A DNA stretch of 64,000 nucleotides from assembly GCF_042747725.1 (NCBI RefSeq), contig NZ_JBHZGO010000089.1:1-64000 (forward strand), in the 5' to 3' direction. The notes below the pieces were generated by a model. The model was not told the origin of the DNA, did not search any database, and was given only the letters and a program-made list of their open reading frames with translations. This document shows positions 17,071-25,036 of this stretch, in pieces (position 1 is the first letter of the stretch; each line of letters starts with the position of its first letter). A program made the translations under genes and the position numbers. Origin of the DNA: FACHB-T130 sp042747725 (GTDB lineage Bacteria; Cyanobacteriota; Cyanobacteriia; Cyanobacteriales; FACHB-T130).

Positions 17071-17305
17071 TTAACTGCGAGGATAGTGGGTTTTTACATA
17101 ACAATTCACCACAGGCTGAAGTATGAAAAGTGTTTCGTTACCTTGTTTAGTTTTTTCTATCAACGAACGTCGTCCCAAAGATTGCATCACATCTAATAAT
17201 TCTAAATGAGATAATTGCATATTCTCTGTAATTTCTAAAATAGAAACTGGCTCAGTTTCACTCGCCATAACGGACATCACCTTTTTTTCTAACTCTGATA
17301 AGCGA
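17071..17305 (-). pseudogene. C-terminal part of the STAND NTPase, out of frame
   Basis: Continuing from the 389-residue NTPase but in another frame, the sequence reads INRLSELEKKVMSVMASETE, then PVSILEITENMQLSHLELLD and SLGRRSLIEKT, ending LFILQPVVNCYVKTHYPRS. This is the winged-helix end that follows NB-ARC domains in cyanobacterial STAND proteins (QQFNRLSELEKxVM...LESLGRRSLIEK...FTLQPVVMEYV). Translation in the upstream frame stops at 17306 (ITQQY then stop). One inserted base near 17306-17312 explains the break. A restart at the GTG 17280 could make a separate 69-residue piece. Confidence 0.75.
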
Positions 17306-18475
17306 TTAATACTGTTGAGTAATATAATATTTCAACTCTTCACTCAAAAATAGCGTGTCATACTTGGAAAATTCAGAAACTCTGCCACTAAATAAATCTT
17401 GAATCATTGTGGAAACTATCTTTAACCATAATGGGTTGGCTTGGTAGGTATTAATCAGTTTGTCCCATGTTTCCTCTTCAGCTAAACCTTTGTCTCTGAG
17501 TATTTCCCGTGCAGCTTCACCCAAACCATCTAGTTGTAATGAGCGAATTGGTCGATTTTCGCCTTCTAATGCAGCAAGTTCTCTAGGTTTATCCCAACTG
17601 TTCAGCACTACACAACTGTTATGGGATAGTTCTCCTAATCGTCTGAATAGTAAGCCATAATTCTCATATCCTGGTTGATAGTTTCCAGCGAGTTGTCCGC
17701 TGCTAAGAACCATCTGCACATCATCTAGTATGAGCAGACATCGGTGCTTTTTCAGATACTCCATCAATTGCGATAGTCTACAATCTGAATTTTCTGGTAA
17801 CTCGGTTTCTTGATAGATAGAAAAAAATTGAATCAAGTTTTTCTCAATTAGTTTGAGGGGTGGTGAGTCGCAAAGACTCCGCCAAATTACATATTCAAAT
17901 TTATCCTGAATTTGTTCTACCAATTTTACAGCCAGAGCCGTTTTACCAATACCACTAATTCCCAGCAGTGTTACTAGGCGACAGCGTTCTTGCACAATCC
18001 ATTTTTCTAGCTTAGTCAGTTCCTCACTACGTCCATAGAAAGGCGAGACATCCGGCGCATCCCCCAAATCTTGACGCACCTTGATGGGATTATCTTCGTG
18101 AGAGGTTTGCTTATTGCTTGGCGTGGTTGTAACTTTTGGAGATTGCAAAGTATCTGCACAGATATTAACGTTACCAATCCCTACAAAGTCTTGTGCGAAA
18201 TTTGATGAAATGATAGAGACTTGCCACCTTTCCAAGGTTGAGCGAAAATTTGCTCTACTAACATTTTCTCCTAATACATCTGAGAGAATCTTCCACAATT
18301 CAGATGCAACATCCCTGACATGACCTTCGGTGCAGTGGGATTCCTCTGCTATTTTTGAGTATTTATTACCTTGACAAACACCCCGTAATATAGCCTCTTG
18401 CAGATCGTCCAGGTGTTTTCCAGTCTTATCAAAAATTAGGCGATCGGCAAGCCTTAAGACTTCTTTAACATCCAT
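17306..18475 (-). CDS. STAND NTPase with vMAP-type N-terminal HTH and NB-ARC domain (frameshifted)
   Basis: 389 residues. Residues 1-90 form a helix-turn-helix region of the vWA-MoxR-associated N-terminal type (AILRGVCQGNKYSKIAEESH, then LWKILSDVLG). A linker at about 95-150 follows. The NB-ARC NTPase begins near 155 (FYGRSEELTKLEKWIV), with Walker A GISGIGKT, Walker B CLLILDD, and the conserved GLGEAAREIL and NPLWLKIV segments. STAND proteins are ATP-driven switches, often used in defence or programmed death. Domains that would act as sensor (WD40 or TPR) are absent. The reading frame ends early because of the frameshift at about 17306, and its natural end lies at 17071. Confidence 0.85.
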   Translation of the reverse strand: MDVKEVLRLADRLIFDKTGKHLDDLQEAILRGVCQGNKYSKIAEESHCTEGHVRDVASELWKILSDVLGENVSRANFRSTLERWQVSIISSNFAQDFVGIGNVNICADTLQSPKVTTTPSNKQTSHEDNPIKVRQDLGDAPDVSPFYGRSEELTKLEKWIVQERCRLVTLLGISGIGKTALAVKLVEQIQDKFEYVIWRSLCDSPPLKLIEKNLIQFFSIYQETELPENSDCRLSQLMEYLKKHRCLLILDDVQMVLSSGQLAGNYQPGYENYGLLFRRLGELSHNSCVVLNSWDKPRELAALEGENRPIRSLQLDGLGEAAREILRDKGLAEEETWDKLINTYQANPLWLKIVSTMIQDLFSGRVSEFSKYDTLFLSEELKYYITQQY

Positions 18476-18674
18476 TGGTCGGTTACATCCGAGGTTTTAC
18501 CTATTATAATCCTACTTTTTCCGACTTTCTCCGAGCCGACCAACTAAATCCGACTTTTTCTTACTTCATTAGATGCTGAAAAATTATAAACTTGCCTACA
18601 TTATCCGGCTTACAAAACTCATATAAAGCGATATTTGTATATTTATAGGATAGTCTAGGAGTCAGCAAATAACG

Positions 18675-19079
18675 ATGAACGTACACCGGAATAAAAATTA
18701 TCTCAAAAAGATGCTCAGTATAGCCGGAGTTGCTAGTACCAGCGTTTTTCTGGTTTTTCCAGCTTTTGCACTGGATAATCACAATGAAAATAACTCTAAT
18801 GGCTGTTTAACTAACTATGTTTCCCAAATTGACTCAACTACGAAAAGTACAGGAGTAGTAGCTCAAAGCCCCACAGAAAATGGTCAGTGTGTTAATGCAA
18901 AAACCGGAAGTTTTATATGTTTAAATAATCCGAATCCTGCTTGTGGGAATCCTGTAGGATCTCGCATAACTAATATCACACCTATAAGAGAAAGTCCTGC
19001 TAGACCTGGCTCTTTTGCGTGTTTAAATAATCCAAGCTCCGAGTGTGGTAATCCTCCAAGCTTTAGAATCTGTCCATAG
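18675..19079 (+). CDS. Small secreted protein with two CLNNP cysteine repeats
   Basis: 134 residues. An N-terminal signal peptide (KNYLKKMLSIAGVASTSVFL then VFPAFALD, cut near residue 33) leads a mature part with no known domain. The mature part has two copies of a 16-residue unit, GSFICLNNPNPACGNP (about 92-107) and GSFACLNNPSSECGNP (about 113-128), each with two cysteines that could form a disulfide. There is an Asn-rich start and no membrane anchor. Similar CLNNPxPxC motifs occur in small exported cyanobacterial proteins of unknown function, as far as I recall. It stands alone between the NTPase and a HIP1 hairpin. I cannot name a function. Confidence 0.75.
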   Translation: MNVHRNKNYLKKMLSIAGVASTSVFLVFPAFALDNHNENNSNGCLTNYVSQIDSTTKSTGVVAQSPTENGQCVNAKTGSFICLNNPNPACGNPVGSRITNITPIRESPARPGSFACLNNPSSECGNPPSFRICP

Positions 19080-19118
19080 TTTTAGCTGGTCAGAGCGCGA
19101 TCGCACTATTCTAAAAGG

Positions 19119-19166
19119 GCGATCGCGCTTTTGATTTACTTCAACCAAAAAAAGCGATCGCTTTCT
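19119..19166. repeat. HIP1 hairpin repeat, copy 2
   Basis: GCGATCGCGCTTTTGATTTA then CTTCAACCAAAAAAAGCGAT and CGC. It differs from copy 1 at 16495 only near the second arm. It sits between the convergent secreted-protein gene and the retropepsin-like gene and may act as a terminator for both. Confidence 0.75.
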
Positions 19167-19170
19167 CTTT

Positions 19171-19539
19171 TTACCCCAGCGTCAACACTCCCGCCGAAAA
19201 ATTCACCGATAGTGGCAGCCTTTTTAACCACTGTAAACCTAGTAGAGGTTCGGCAATTCCTGCTCCCGCCAAAACTGGGATAATATATTCAACTTCATCT
19301 AGTACAACTCTTCCCTCATATATATCAAAAAACTCCTCGCCCCGTGCCAGTTGCATAGCTCGTTCACTTTCAACCTTATGCCATCCTAGGCTTTGGACAT
19401 CTTGAGTATCAAGTGCCAGCCAGCCTGTTGTAAAGCCCGTATCTAATAACACTTCAAGGGGTAATTTTTCTCCATCATCTGCAATTAAATCAATTTCAAA
19501 AATTAGCTCTCCCCTCTCACCGAACTTGCCTGAAATCAT
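19171..19539 (-). CDS. Retropepsin-like aspartic protease (clan AA)
   Basis: 122 residues from ATG 19539, chosen because that codon overlaps the stop of the upstream gene (ATGA). The motif EVLLDTGFTTGWLALD holds the single DTG catalytic aspartate of retropepsin-like proteases. Later AGAGIAEPLLGLQWLKRLPL is the flap-to-second-turn region (a hydrophobic-hydrophobic-G pattern), and NFSAGVLTLG closes the fold. One half-size domain means the active form should be a homodimer. There is no signal peptide. It is translationally coupled to the 105-residue gene before it. The substrate is unknown. Confidence 0.8.
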   Translation of the reverse strand: MISGKFGERGELIFEIDLIADDGEKLPLEVLLDTGFTTGWLALDTQDVQSLGWHKVESERAMQLARGEEFFDIYEGRVVLDEVEYIIPVLAGAGIAEPLLGLQWLKRLPLSVNFSAGVLTLG

Positions 19540-19853
19540 ATCTTGCCACAAGTTCCAGTTTCATTAAGACGCATGACACCTACCATACCAGTAGGGTATT
19601 TTTCACGAGCCTTTTGAACAGCTATTTCTTCATCGATATCAATAAAATAATCCCCACTGTTTGGTTCAATAATCATGAACCAGTTGTAATGGTCATTTAT
19701 CAGTTGAGGGCTAACTTGTGCAAAAATCTCTCGATAACGCTGACCACGGGCATTTTTTTCAGCTTCTTGTCTGGCTAGTTCTTCTGGCAGTATTGTATAT
19801 TCAGGGAATATTCTACCTTGACGACGCAGACGAGTTGGTTTGGTTTGAGTCAT
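19536..19853 (-). CDS. Partner protein of the retropepsin-like protease
   Basis: 105 residues, conserved in cyanobacteria as I recall, without a named fold. A basic start (KPTRLRRQGRIFPEYTILPE) precedes a helix (ELARQEAEKNARGQRYREIF) and a compact C-terminal domain with WFMIIEPNSGDYFIDIDEEI and AVQKAREKYP. It overlaps the protease gene by 4 bp, the arrangement of toxin-antitoxin and enzyme-regulator pairs. No catalytic residues can be pointed to. It may be an adaptor, inhibitor or substrate of the protease, which is inference from coupling only. Confidence 0.75.
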   Translation of the reverse strand: MTQTKPTRLRRQGRIFPEYTILPEELARQEAEKNARGQRYREIFAQVSPQLINDHYNWFMIIEPNSGDYFIDIDEEIAVQKAREKYPTGMVGVMRLNETGTCGKI

Positions 19854-19909
19854 AACTTGGCTTTCTTATTTAAGGATAAGTGTTGGTTTTATCATGTATT
19901 AATTATAGG

Positions 19910-22900
19910 TTACATATTGTTGGCAATTCCATAACCTCCACCTCCAGGCGTCTCAATAACAAACACATCACTGGGTTGCATTTCTACAACCCCTGTACTT
20001 CCCAATTCCTCAACAGTTCCATTACTACGTTGGACAGAATTTTTACCCAATGCACCCGATCCGCCACCGTGCAATCCAAAGGGAGAAATTACACGACGAC
20101 TTGATAAAATTCCAGCAGTCATTGGTTCAAGAAAACGAAGGCGACGGATAACACCATTACCGCCGCGATGATGCCCATTCCCACCACTATTGGGACGAAT
20201 AGCAAAACTTTCTAAAAGGATGGGAAATCGCCATTCTAATACTTCTGGATCGGTGAGGCGGGAGTTTGTCATGTGAGTTTGTACGGCGTCGGTGCCGGGG
20301 AAATTTGCGCCAGCACCAGAACCACCGCAGATAGTTTCGTAATATTGATAGCGATCGCTTCCAAAGGTAAAATTATTCATGGTTCCTTGGGAAGCTGCCA
20401 TTACCCCCAGCGCCCCATACAAAGCATCGGTAATGTTTTGCGAAGTTTCCACATTTCCCGCCACTACAGCAGCAGGATAACGCGGATTTAACATACACCC
20501 TTCGGGAATAATAATTTCCAAAGGTTTGAGACAACCAGCATTGAGGGGAATATCGTCATTCACTAAAGTGCGGAAGACATACAATACTGCTGCCTTGCAC
20601 ACTGCTGCTGGTGCGTTGAAATTGCTAGGTTGCTGAACAGAAGTGCCGGTAAAATCTATTTTGGCGCTGCGAGTTGATTTGTCGATGGTAATTGTAACTG
20701 CGATCGCGCTGCCATTATCCAGAGGACAGGTGAAACTGCCATCTTTGAGAACCTCGATAACCCGACGTACAGACTCTTCTGCATTGTCCTGCACAAAGCC
20801 CATATAAGCTTGCACCGTCTCTAAACCATAATGAGCCATCATTTTGTGGAGTTCCTGCACGCCGCGTTCGTTGGCGGCAATTTGTGCTTGCAAATCTGCA
20901 ATATTTTTACTGGGATTTCGCGCTGGGTAAGCGCTAGATGCAAGCAGTTCCAGCAGTTCTTTTTCTCGAAAATGTCCCCGTCCAAGTTGGAAATTATCAA
21001 GTAGCACTCCTTCTTGTTCTACCGTGGTGCTGTTTGGAGGCATGGAACCTGGGGTGATACCGCCGATATCTGCATGATGTCCCCGCGAGGCGACGTAGAA
21101 GAGGGGAAGAGTGGGAGGGGAGATTGTAGAGTCGCGATTTATCGCGTCTGGAGAGGAAGCAAATACAGGGGTAATAACGGTAATATCGGGTAGGTGCGTG
21201 CCGCCGTTGTAGGGATTGTTCGATGCAAAAACATCTCCCGGTTTGATAGTGTCGCCAGTGTCAATTAAACTTTTGACACTTTCACTCATGGAACCCAGAT
21301 GCACGGGAATATGGGGGGCGTTAGCGACTAGCTGCCCGTTTTGGTCAAAAATTGCACAGGAGAAATCTAAGCGTTCTTTGATGTTGACTGAAGAACTGGT
21401 ATTTTGCAGAGTGATACCCATTTGTTCAGCGATCGCGCGAAACAAATTATTGAAAATCTCTAGCATCACCGGATCGGGGCGATTCTGGATTTTAGATTCT
21501 GGATTTTGGATGGATAATTGTAAATCTGCCGAACGCTGCAAAATCAGATGATTGCGATCGCTTAGTTGTGCCTGCCAACCGGGTTCAATCACATTCGTAC
21601 CCGTCGCATCGGCAACGATCGCAGGGCTAGAAATGCAGTCTCCTGGTTGCAAATCCTCTCGCTTATACACTGGCGTCTCGTGCCACCGATCCGCCGTATA
21701 CATTTGTACAGTTGCCACCGGCGAGGGAAGTTCAGCGCTGCGACGCTCAATTATTGATTCCTCTACCACCTCCGTCTTCGCCACCACCTCAACCGAAACC
21801 GCCTCTACAATCAGCCTTTTATCTTCCACAACAAAGCCGTAACGCTGCCGATGCGACTCCTCAAACCGCCCCCTCATCGCCCCTGTATCCCCAAAATCTA
21901 CAATCAGCGCCGAATCAGTTCCCTCATACCGTAAATGCACCTTCCGAATTATCTGAACCTCCTCTTCCTGCGCGTCTTTGCGGTTTAACTCCTCCTCTCC
22001 CTCTGTTGCCAACTCCGCCAATATCCGATCTAGCGTCGGTAGCAATTCCTCACTCAGCTGTGCCTCCACCGCCCGTTCCCGCAGCACCCGCACATCTGCC
22101 AAACCCATACCATAAGCCGATAACACGCCAGCGTAGGGATGCAGAAACACCTGCTTCATCCCCAAGGCATCGGCAATCAGACAAGCGTGTTGTCCCCCCG
22201 CACCACCAAAGCAGCACAAAGTATATTCCGAAACGTCATAACCGCGCTGGAGGGAGATTTTTTTAATCGCACTCGCCATTTTTTCAACAGCGATCGCTAA
22301 AAATCCAGCCGCCACCTGTTCCGGCATCCGGTTGTCGCCAATTTCTGCCGCCAGTTGAGTAAACTTTTGCCGCACCACTTCTGCATCCAGCGGCAAGTCT
22401 CCGTTCGATCCAAACAATTTCGGGAAAAACTCCGGTTGCAACTTGCCCACCATCACATTGCAATCCGTCACCGTCAGCGAACCGCCTTTTCCATACGCAG
22501 CGGGACCCGGATTCGCCCCCGCTGATTCGGGACCCACGCGATACCTCGCACCATCGAAGAAGAGAATCGAACCGCCACCGGCAGCAACCGTATGAATTGC
22601 CATCATCGGCGTTCGCAATCGCACCCCGGCAACTTCCGTTTCAAAGGTGCGTTCGTATTCGCCATTGTAGTGGGCGACATCGGTAGAAGTGCCGCCCATA
22701 TCAAAGCTGATGATTTTGTTGAATCCCGCCATCAAGCTTGTCTGTACCGCGCCGACAATGCCCCCAGCCGGACCAGATAAAATACTGTCTTTCCCTTGAA
22801 ACTGTTGGGCATCGGCAAGTCCACCGTTGGATTGCATGAACTGTAGGGGCGGGGAAAAGCCTCTCTCCTTGTCGGAGAAGGGTTGGGGAGAGGTTAATCC

Positions 22901-23638
22901 AGATGTATTGTCTCCGCCCGTACCACCCAACTGACTTGCCACGCGATCTACATATCGGCGCAAAATGGGTGACAAATAAGCATCAACGACAGTGGTATCG
23001 CCGCGACTTACCAACTTCATCAACGGGCTAACTTCGTGCGACACCGAGACTTGGGTAAAGCCAATTTTCCGCGCTAACGCCGCGACTTGCTTTTCGTGTT
23101 CGGGATAGCGATAGCCGTGCATGAAGGCGATCGCGCACGAGCGAATACCGTCGTCGTATGCTTGTTGTAGAGACGCAATATATCCTGTTTCTACCGGGAT
23201 TAATTCTTCGCCTTGGGCGCTGTAGCGTTCCTCGACCTCAATCACTCGCTCGTAGAGCATCTCTGGCAATACAATGTGACGGGCGAAGATATCGGGACGA
23301 TTTTGGTAGCCGATGCGGAGGGCATCTCGAAATCCCTGAGTAATCACCAGAAGAGTGCGATCGCCTTTGCGTTCCAGCAGCGCATTCGTCGCCACTGTCG
23401 TTCCCATCTTGACAACCGCAATCTGTTGCGATGGAATGGGTGCATCTGCCGCAATTCCCAAAATGTCCCGAATCCCCTGCACTGGCGCGTCAGTATAGCG
23501 TTCGGGATTCTCCGACAGCAGCTTATGAATTACCAGTTGTCCATCCGGACGCCGCGCCACAATATCAGTAAACGTACCACCGCGATCGATCCAGAATTGC
23601 CAGCGGTTATTCCCGTGGGAAGGTTGATTGGAATGCAT
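19910..23638 (-). CDS. 5-oxoprolinase, fused HyuA-HyuB type
   Basis: 1242 residues counted from MHSNQPSH (23638); 34 upstream in-frame residues look non-coding. The HyuA half (about 10-690) starts with the ATPase motif DRGGTFTDIVARR and has SFDMGGTSTDVAHY and CFGGAGGQHACLIAD. The HyuB half (about 720-1230) has RLDFSCAIFD, FYVASRGHHADIGGITPGSM and GSGAGANFPGTDAVQTHMTN. The enzyme opens 5-oxoproline to glutamate at the cost of ATP. It is an isolated single-gene transcript. Three stretches (about residues 245-263, 706-720 and 824-848) look like intergenic repeats translated in frame, at 22850-22905, 21478-21520 and 21095-21165. Confidence 0.92.
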   Translation of the reverse strand: MHSNQPSHGNNRWQFWIDRGGTFTDIVARRPDGQLVIHKLLSENPERYTDAPVQGIRDILGIAADAPIPSQQIAVVKMGTTVATNALLERKGDRTLLVITQGFRDALRIGYQNRPDIFARHIVLPEMLYERVIEVEERYSAQGEELIPVETGYIASLQQAYDDGIRSCAIAFMHGYRYPEHEKQVAALARKIGFTQVSVSHEVSPLMKLVSRGDTTVVDAYLSPILRRYVDRVASQLGGTGGDNTSGLTSPQPFSDKERGFSPPLQFMQSNGGLADAQQFQGKDSILSGPAGGIVGAVQTSLMAGFNKIISFDMGGTSTDVAHYNGEYERTFETEVAGVRLRTPMMAIHTVAAGGGSILFFDGARYRVGPESAGANPGPAAYGKGGSLTVTDCNVMVGKLQPEFFPKLFGSNGDLPLDAEVVRQKFTQLAAEIGDNRMPEQVAAGFLAIAVEKMASAIKKISLQRGYDVSEYTLCCFGGAGGQHACLIADALGMKQVFLHPYAGVLSAYGMGLADVRVLRERAVEAQLSEELLPTLDRILAELATEGEEELNRKDAQEEEVQIIRKVHLRYEGTDSALIVDFGDTGAMRGRFEESHRQRYGFVVEDKRLIVEAVSVEVVAKTEVVEESIIERRSAELPSPVATVQMYTADRWHETPVYKREDLQPGDCISSPAIVADATGTNVIEPGWQAQLSDRNHLILQRSADLQLSIQNPESKIQNRPDPVMLEIFNNLFRAIAEQMGITLQNTSSSVNIKERLDFSCAIFDQNGQLVANAPHIPVHLGSMSESVKSLIDTGDTIKPGDVFASNNPYNGGTHLPDITVITPVFASSPDAINRDSTISPPTLPLFYVASRGHHADIGGITPGSMPPNSTTVEQEGVLLDNFQLGRGHFREKELLELLASSAYPARNPSKNIADLQAQIAANERGVQELHKMMAHYGLETVQAYMGFVQDNAEESVRRVIEVLKDGSFTCPLDNGSAIAVTITIDKSTRSAKIDFTGTSVQQPSNFNAPAAVCKAAVLYVFRTLVNDDIPLNAGCLKPLEIIIPEGCMLNPRYPAAVVAGNVETSQNITDALYGALGVMAASQGTMNNFTFGSDRYQYYETICGGSGAGANFPGTDAVQTHMTNSRLTDPEVLEWRFPILLESFAIRPNSGGNGHHRGGNGVIRRLRFLEPMTAGILSSRRVISPFGLHGGGSGALGKNSVQRSNGTVEELGSTGVVEMQPSDVFVIETPGGGGYGIANNM

Positions 23639-24003
23639 AATAAAAAATAATCGGGCTATCTTGATGATAAAATCTTTCTGAGTAATTCTTATTATAAATA
23701 CAGTTGCTAGTTTGTTCGGTTTTAATTTAAAAATAGCCAATTTACTTTAATAACCATATTTTTTAATATAAAAATGCTTTTTTGCCCTAAAAAATCTTTT
23801 AAGTTCGTAGGTTGGGTTGACGTAGGAAACCCAACATCTGCACGGGTTACGCTATTGCTATCCCATTCTACAAATAATTACTCCCACCTACTTATGAAAA
23901 TGCTTTTTTGTAAAAAAAGATTAGATTATAATTTTGGTTAAAAAGTTAAACTAACAAATATAAATGTAACTCAGTTTTTTATAGCAAAAGGATGTTTTAG
24001 ATA
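23639..24003. other. Divergent intergenic region with a GTTGGGTT repeat
   Basis: An AT-rich region of 365 bp between the oxoprolinase and RNase D genes. It should hold both promoters. A full-length GTTGGGTT repeat lies at about 23816-23876. No gene is seen. Confidence 0.5.
23816..23876. repeat. GTTGGGTT-type repeat, copy 3
   Basis: TAGGTTGGGTTGACGTAGGA then AACCCAACATCTGCACGGG and a tail ending CCATTCTACAAATAATT. Head and tail match the copy near 297-376. Confidence 0.75.
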
Positions 24004-24933
24004 ATGCCTTATCTCACCGAAGCCAGTAAAATCAAACTTATAATTGATGAATATTCAAAGCGTCAACTTTTATATTTAGATACAGAAGTTGCTGATTATA
24101 ATACTCGCAAGCCGAAACTCTCTTTAATTCAAATACTAGATGACTTCACCGATGTAAGTGGTGAAAGTGTTTGTATTTTAGATGTTTTAGAACAACCTGA
24201 AATCGCAGAAATATTTATTGAAAAAATTATGCTTAATCCCGCGATTGAAAAAGTGTTTCACAATTCTAGCTATGATGTGAAGTTCTTAGGAAAAACTAAA
24301 GCTAAAAATGTAAGTTGCACTTTAGAAATTGCTAAATCAATACCTTACTATTTATTGCCAGTGCCAAATTTACAATTGAGAACTCTGGCAGAAAACCTGT
24401 GCTATTTTCCCAATGTAGACAAAACCGAACAAGGCAGCGACTGGGGAGTGCGATCGCTGACAGAAAACCAGCTACATTATGCAAAGATGGACCCAATTTA
24501 TCTGGCTCATGTGCATCAGCGACTGTTGGAATTAACTCAATTGAGTAGTCCAAATCCAGAACAGGAAGATGTAACAGCCCTAGCCCAACGCTATCGAGAA
24601 ATTGAGCAGCAATGGAAGTTGCTGGATACAGAAATTAACCACATCCAAAACAGGCTCAAAGCAGCAATGCAGGCACAGGAATTATCAGAAACCAAGTATT
24701 TCCAGCTATCTAGTTATGAGCGAACTACAAAAAAAGTTGCGTTTAATCAGTTGGCAAGACTGGCAGAAATTCATGGAATTGATTTAGAGTTTCCGGTGAC
24801 GCTGACACAAAATCTTCAGAAAGAACTGGGAGACTTGATCTCGGAACTTCCAGTGGAAGAGGAGAAAAGTACCAATGTGCGGCTGACTCCCAAAGAACAG
24901 GAAGACGAAGAGGATGATGATATTCCATTTTAG
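24004..24933 (+). CDS. RNase D-type 3'-5' exonuclease with SSB-like C-terminal tip
   Basis: 309 residues. The DEDDy exonuclease domain spans about 1-180: motif I LYLDTEVAD (D26, E28), motif II FHNSSYDVKFL (D91), motif III LHYAKMDPIYL (Y159, D163). Residues about 185-240 are a helical coiled-coil region in place of a clear HRDC domain. The end is KEQEDEEDDDIPF, identical in its last six residues to the E. coli SSB tip. Family members trim structured RNA 3' ends; DNA is also a substrate for some relatives. The tail suggests docking where SSB partners work. The gene is single, with a short AT-rich leader. Confidence 0.9.
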   Translation: MPYLTEASKIKLIIDEYSKRQLLYLDTEVADYNTRKPKLSLIQILDDFTDVSGESVCILDVLEQPEIAEIFIEKIMLNPAIEKVFHNSSYDVKFLGKTKAKNVSCTLEIAKSIPYYLLPVPNLQLRTLAENLCYFPNVDKTEQGSDWGVRSLTENQLHYAKMDPIYLAHVHQRLLELTQLSSPNPEQEDVTALAQRYREIEQQWKLLDTEINHIQNRLKAAMQAQELSETKYFQLSSYERTTKKVAFNQLARLAEIHGIDLEFPVTLTQNLQKELGDLISELPVEEEKSTNVRLTPKEQEDEEDDDIPF

Positions 24934-25036
24934 GGAAAATTCTGGTAACTTAGATTCCAGATTTTTATCCGGAATAGCAGTCTGTTCTCGTGTGTAAAAG
25001 CTCGTAGCTAACCTTCGTATTCAAGAGGTTTTTGTA

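Noticed and set aside
21712..22266. 184-codon open frame opposite oplAH
   Set aside because: Pro/Ser-rich shadow of a conserved enzyme; no ribosome site and no recognisable domain.
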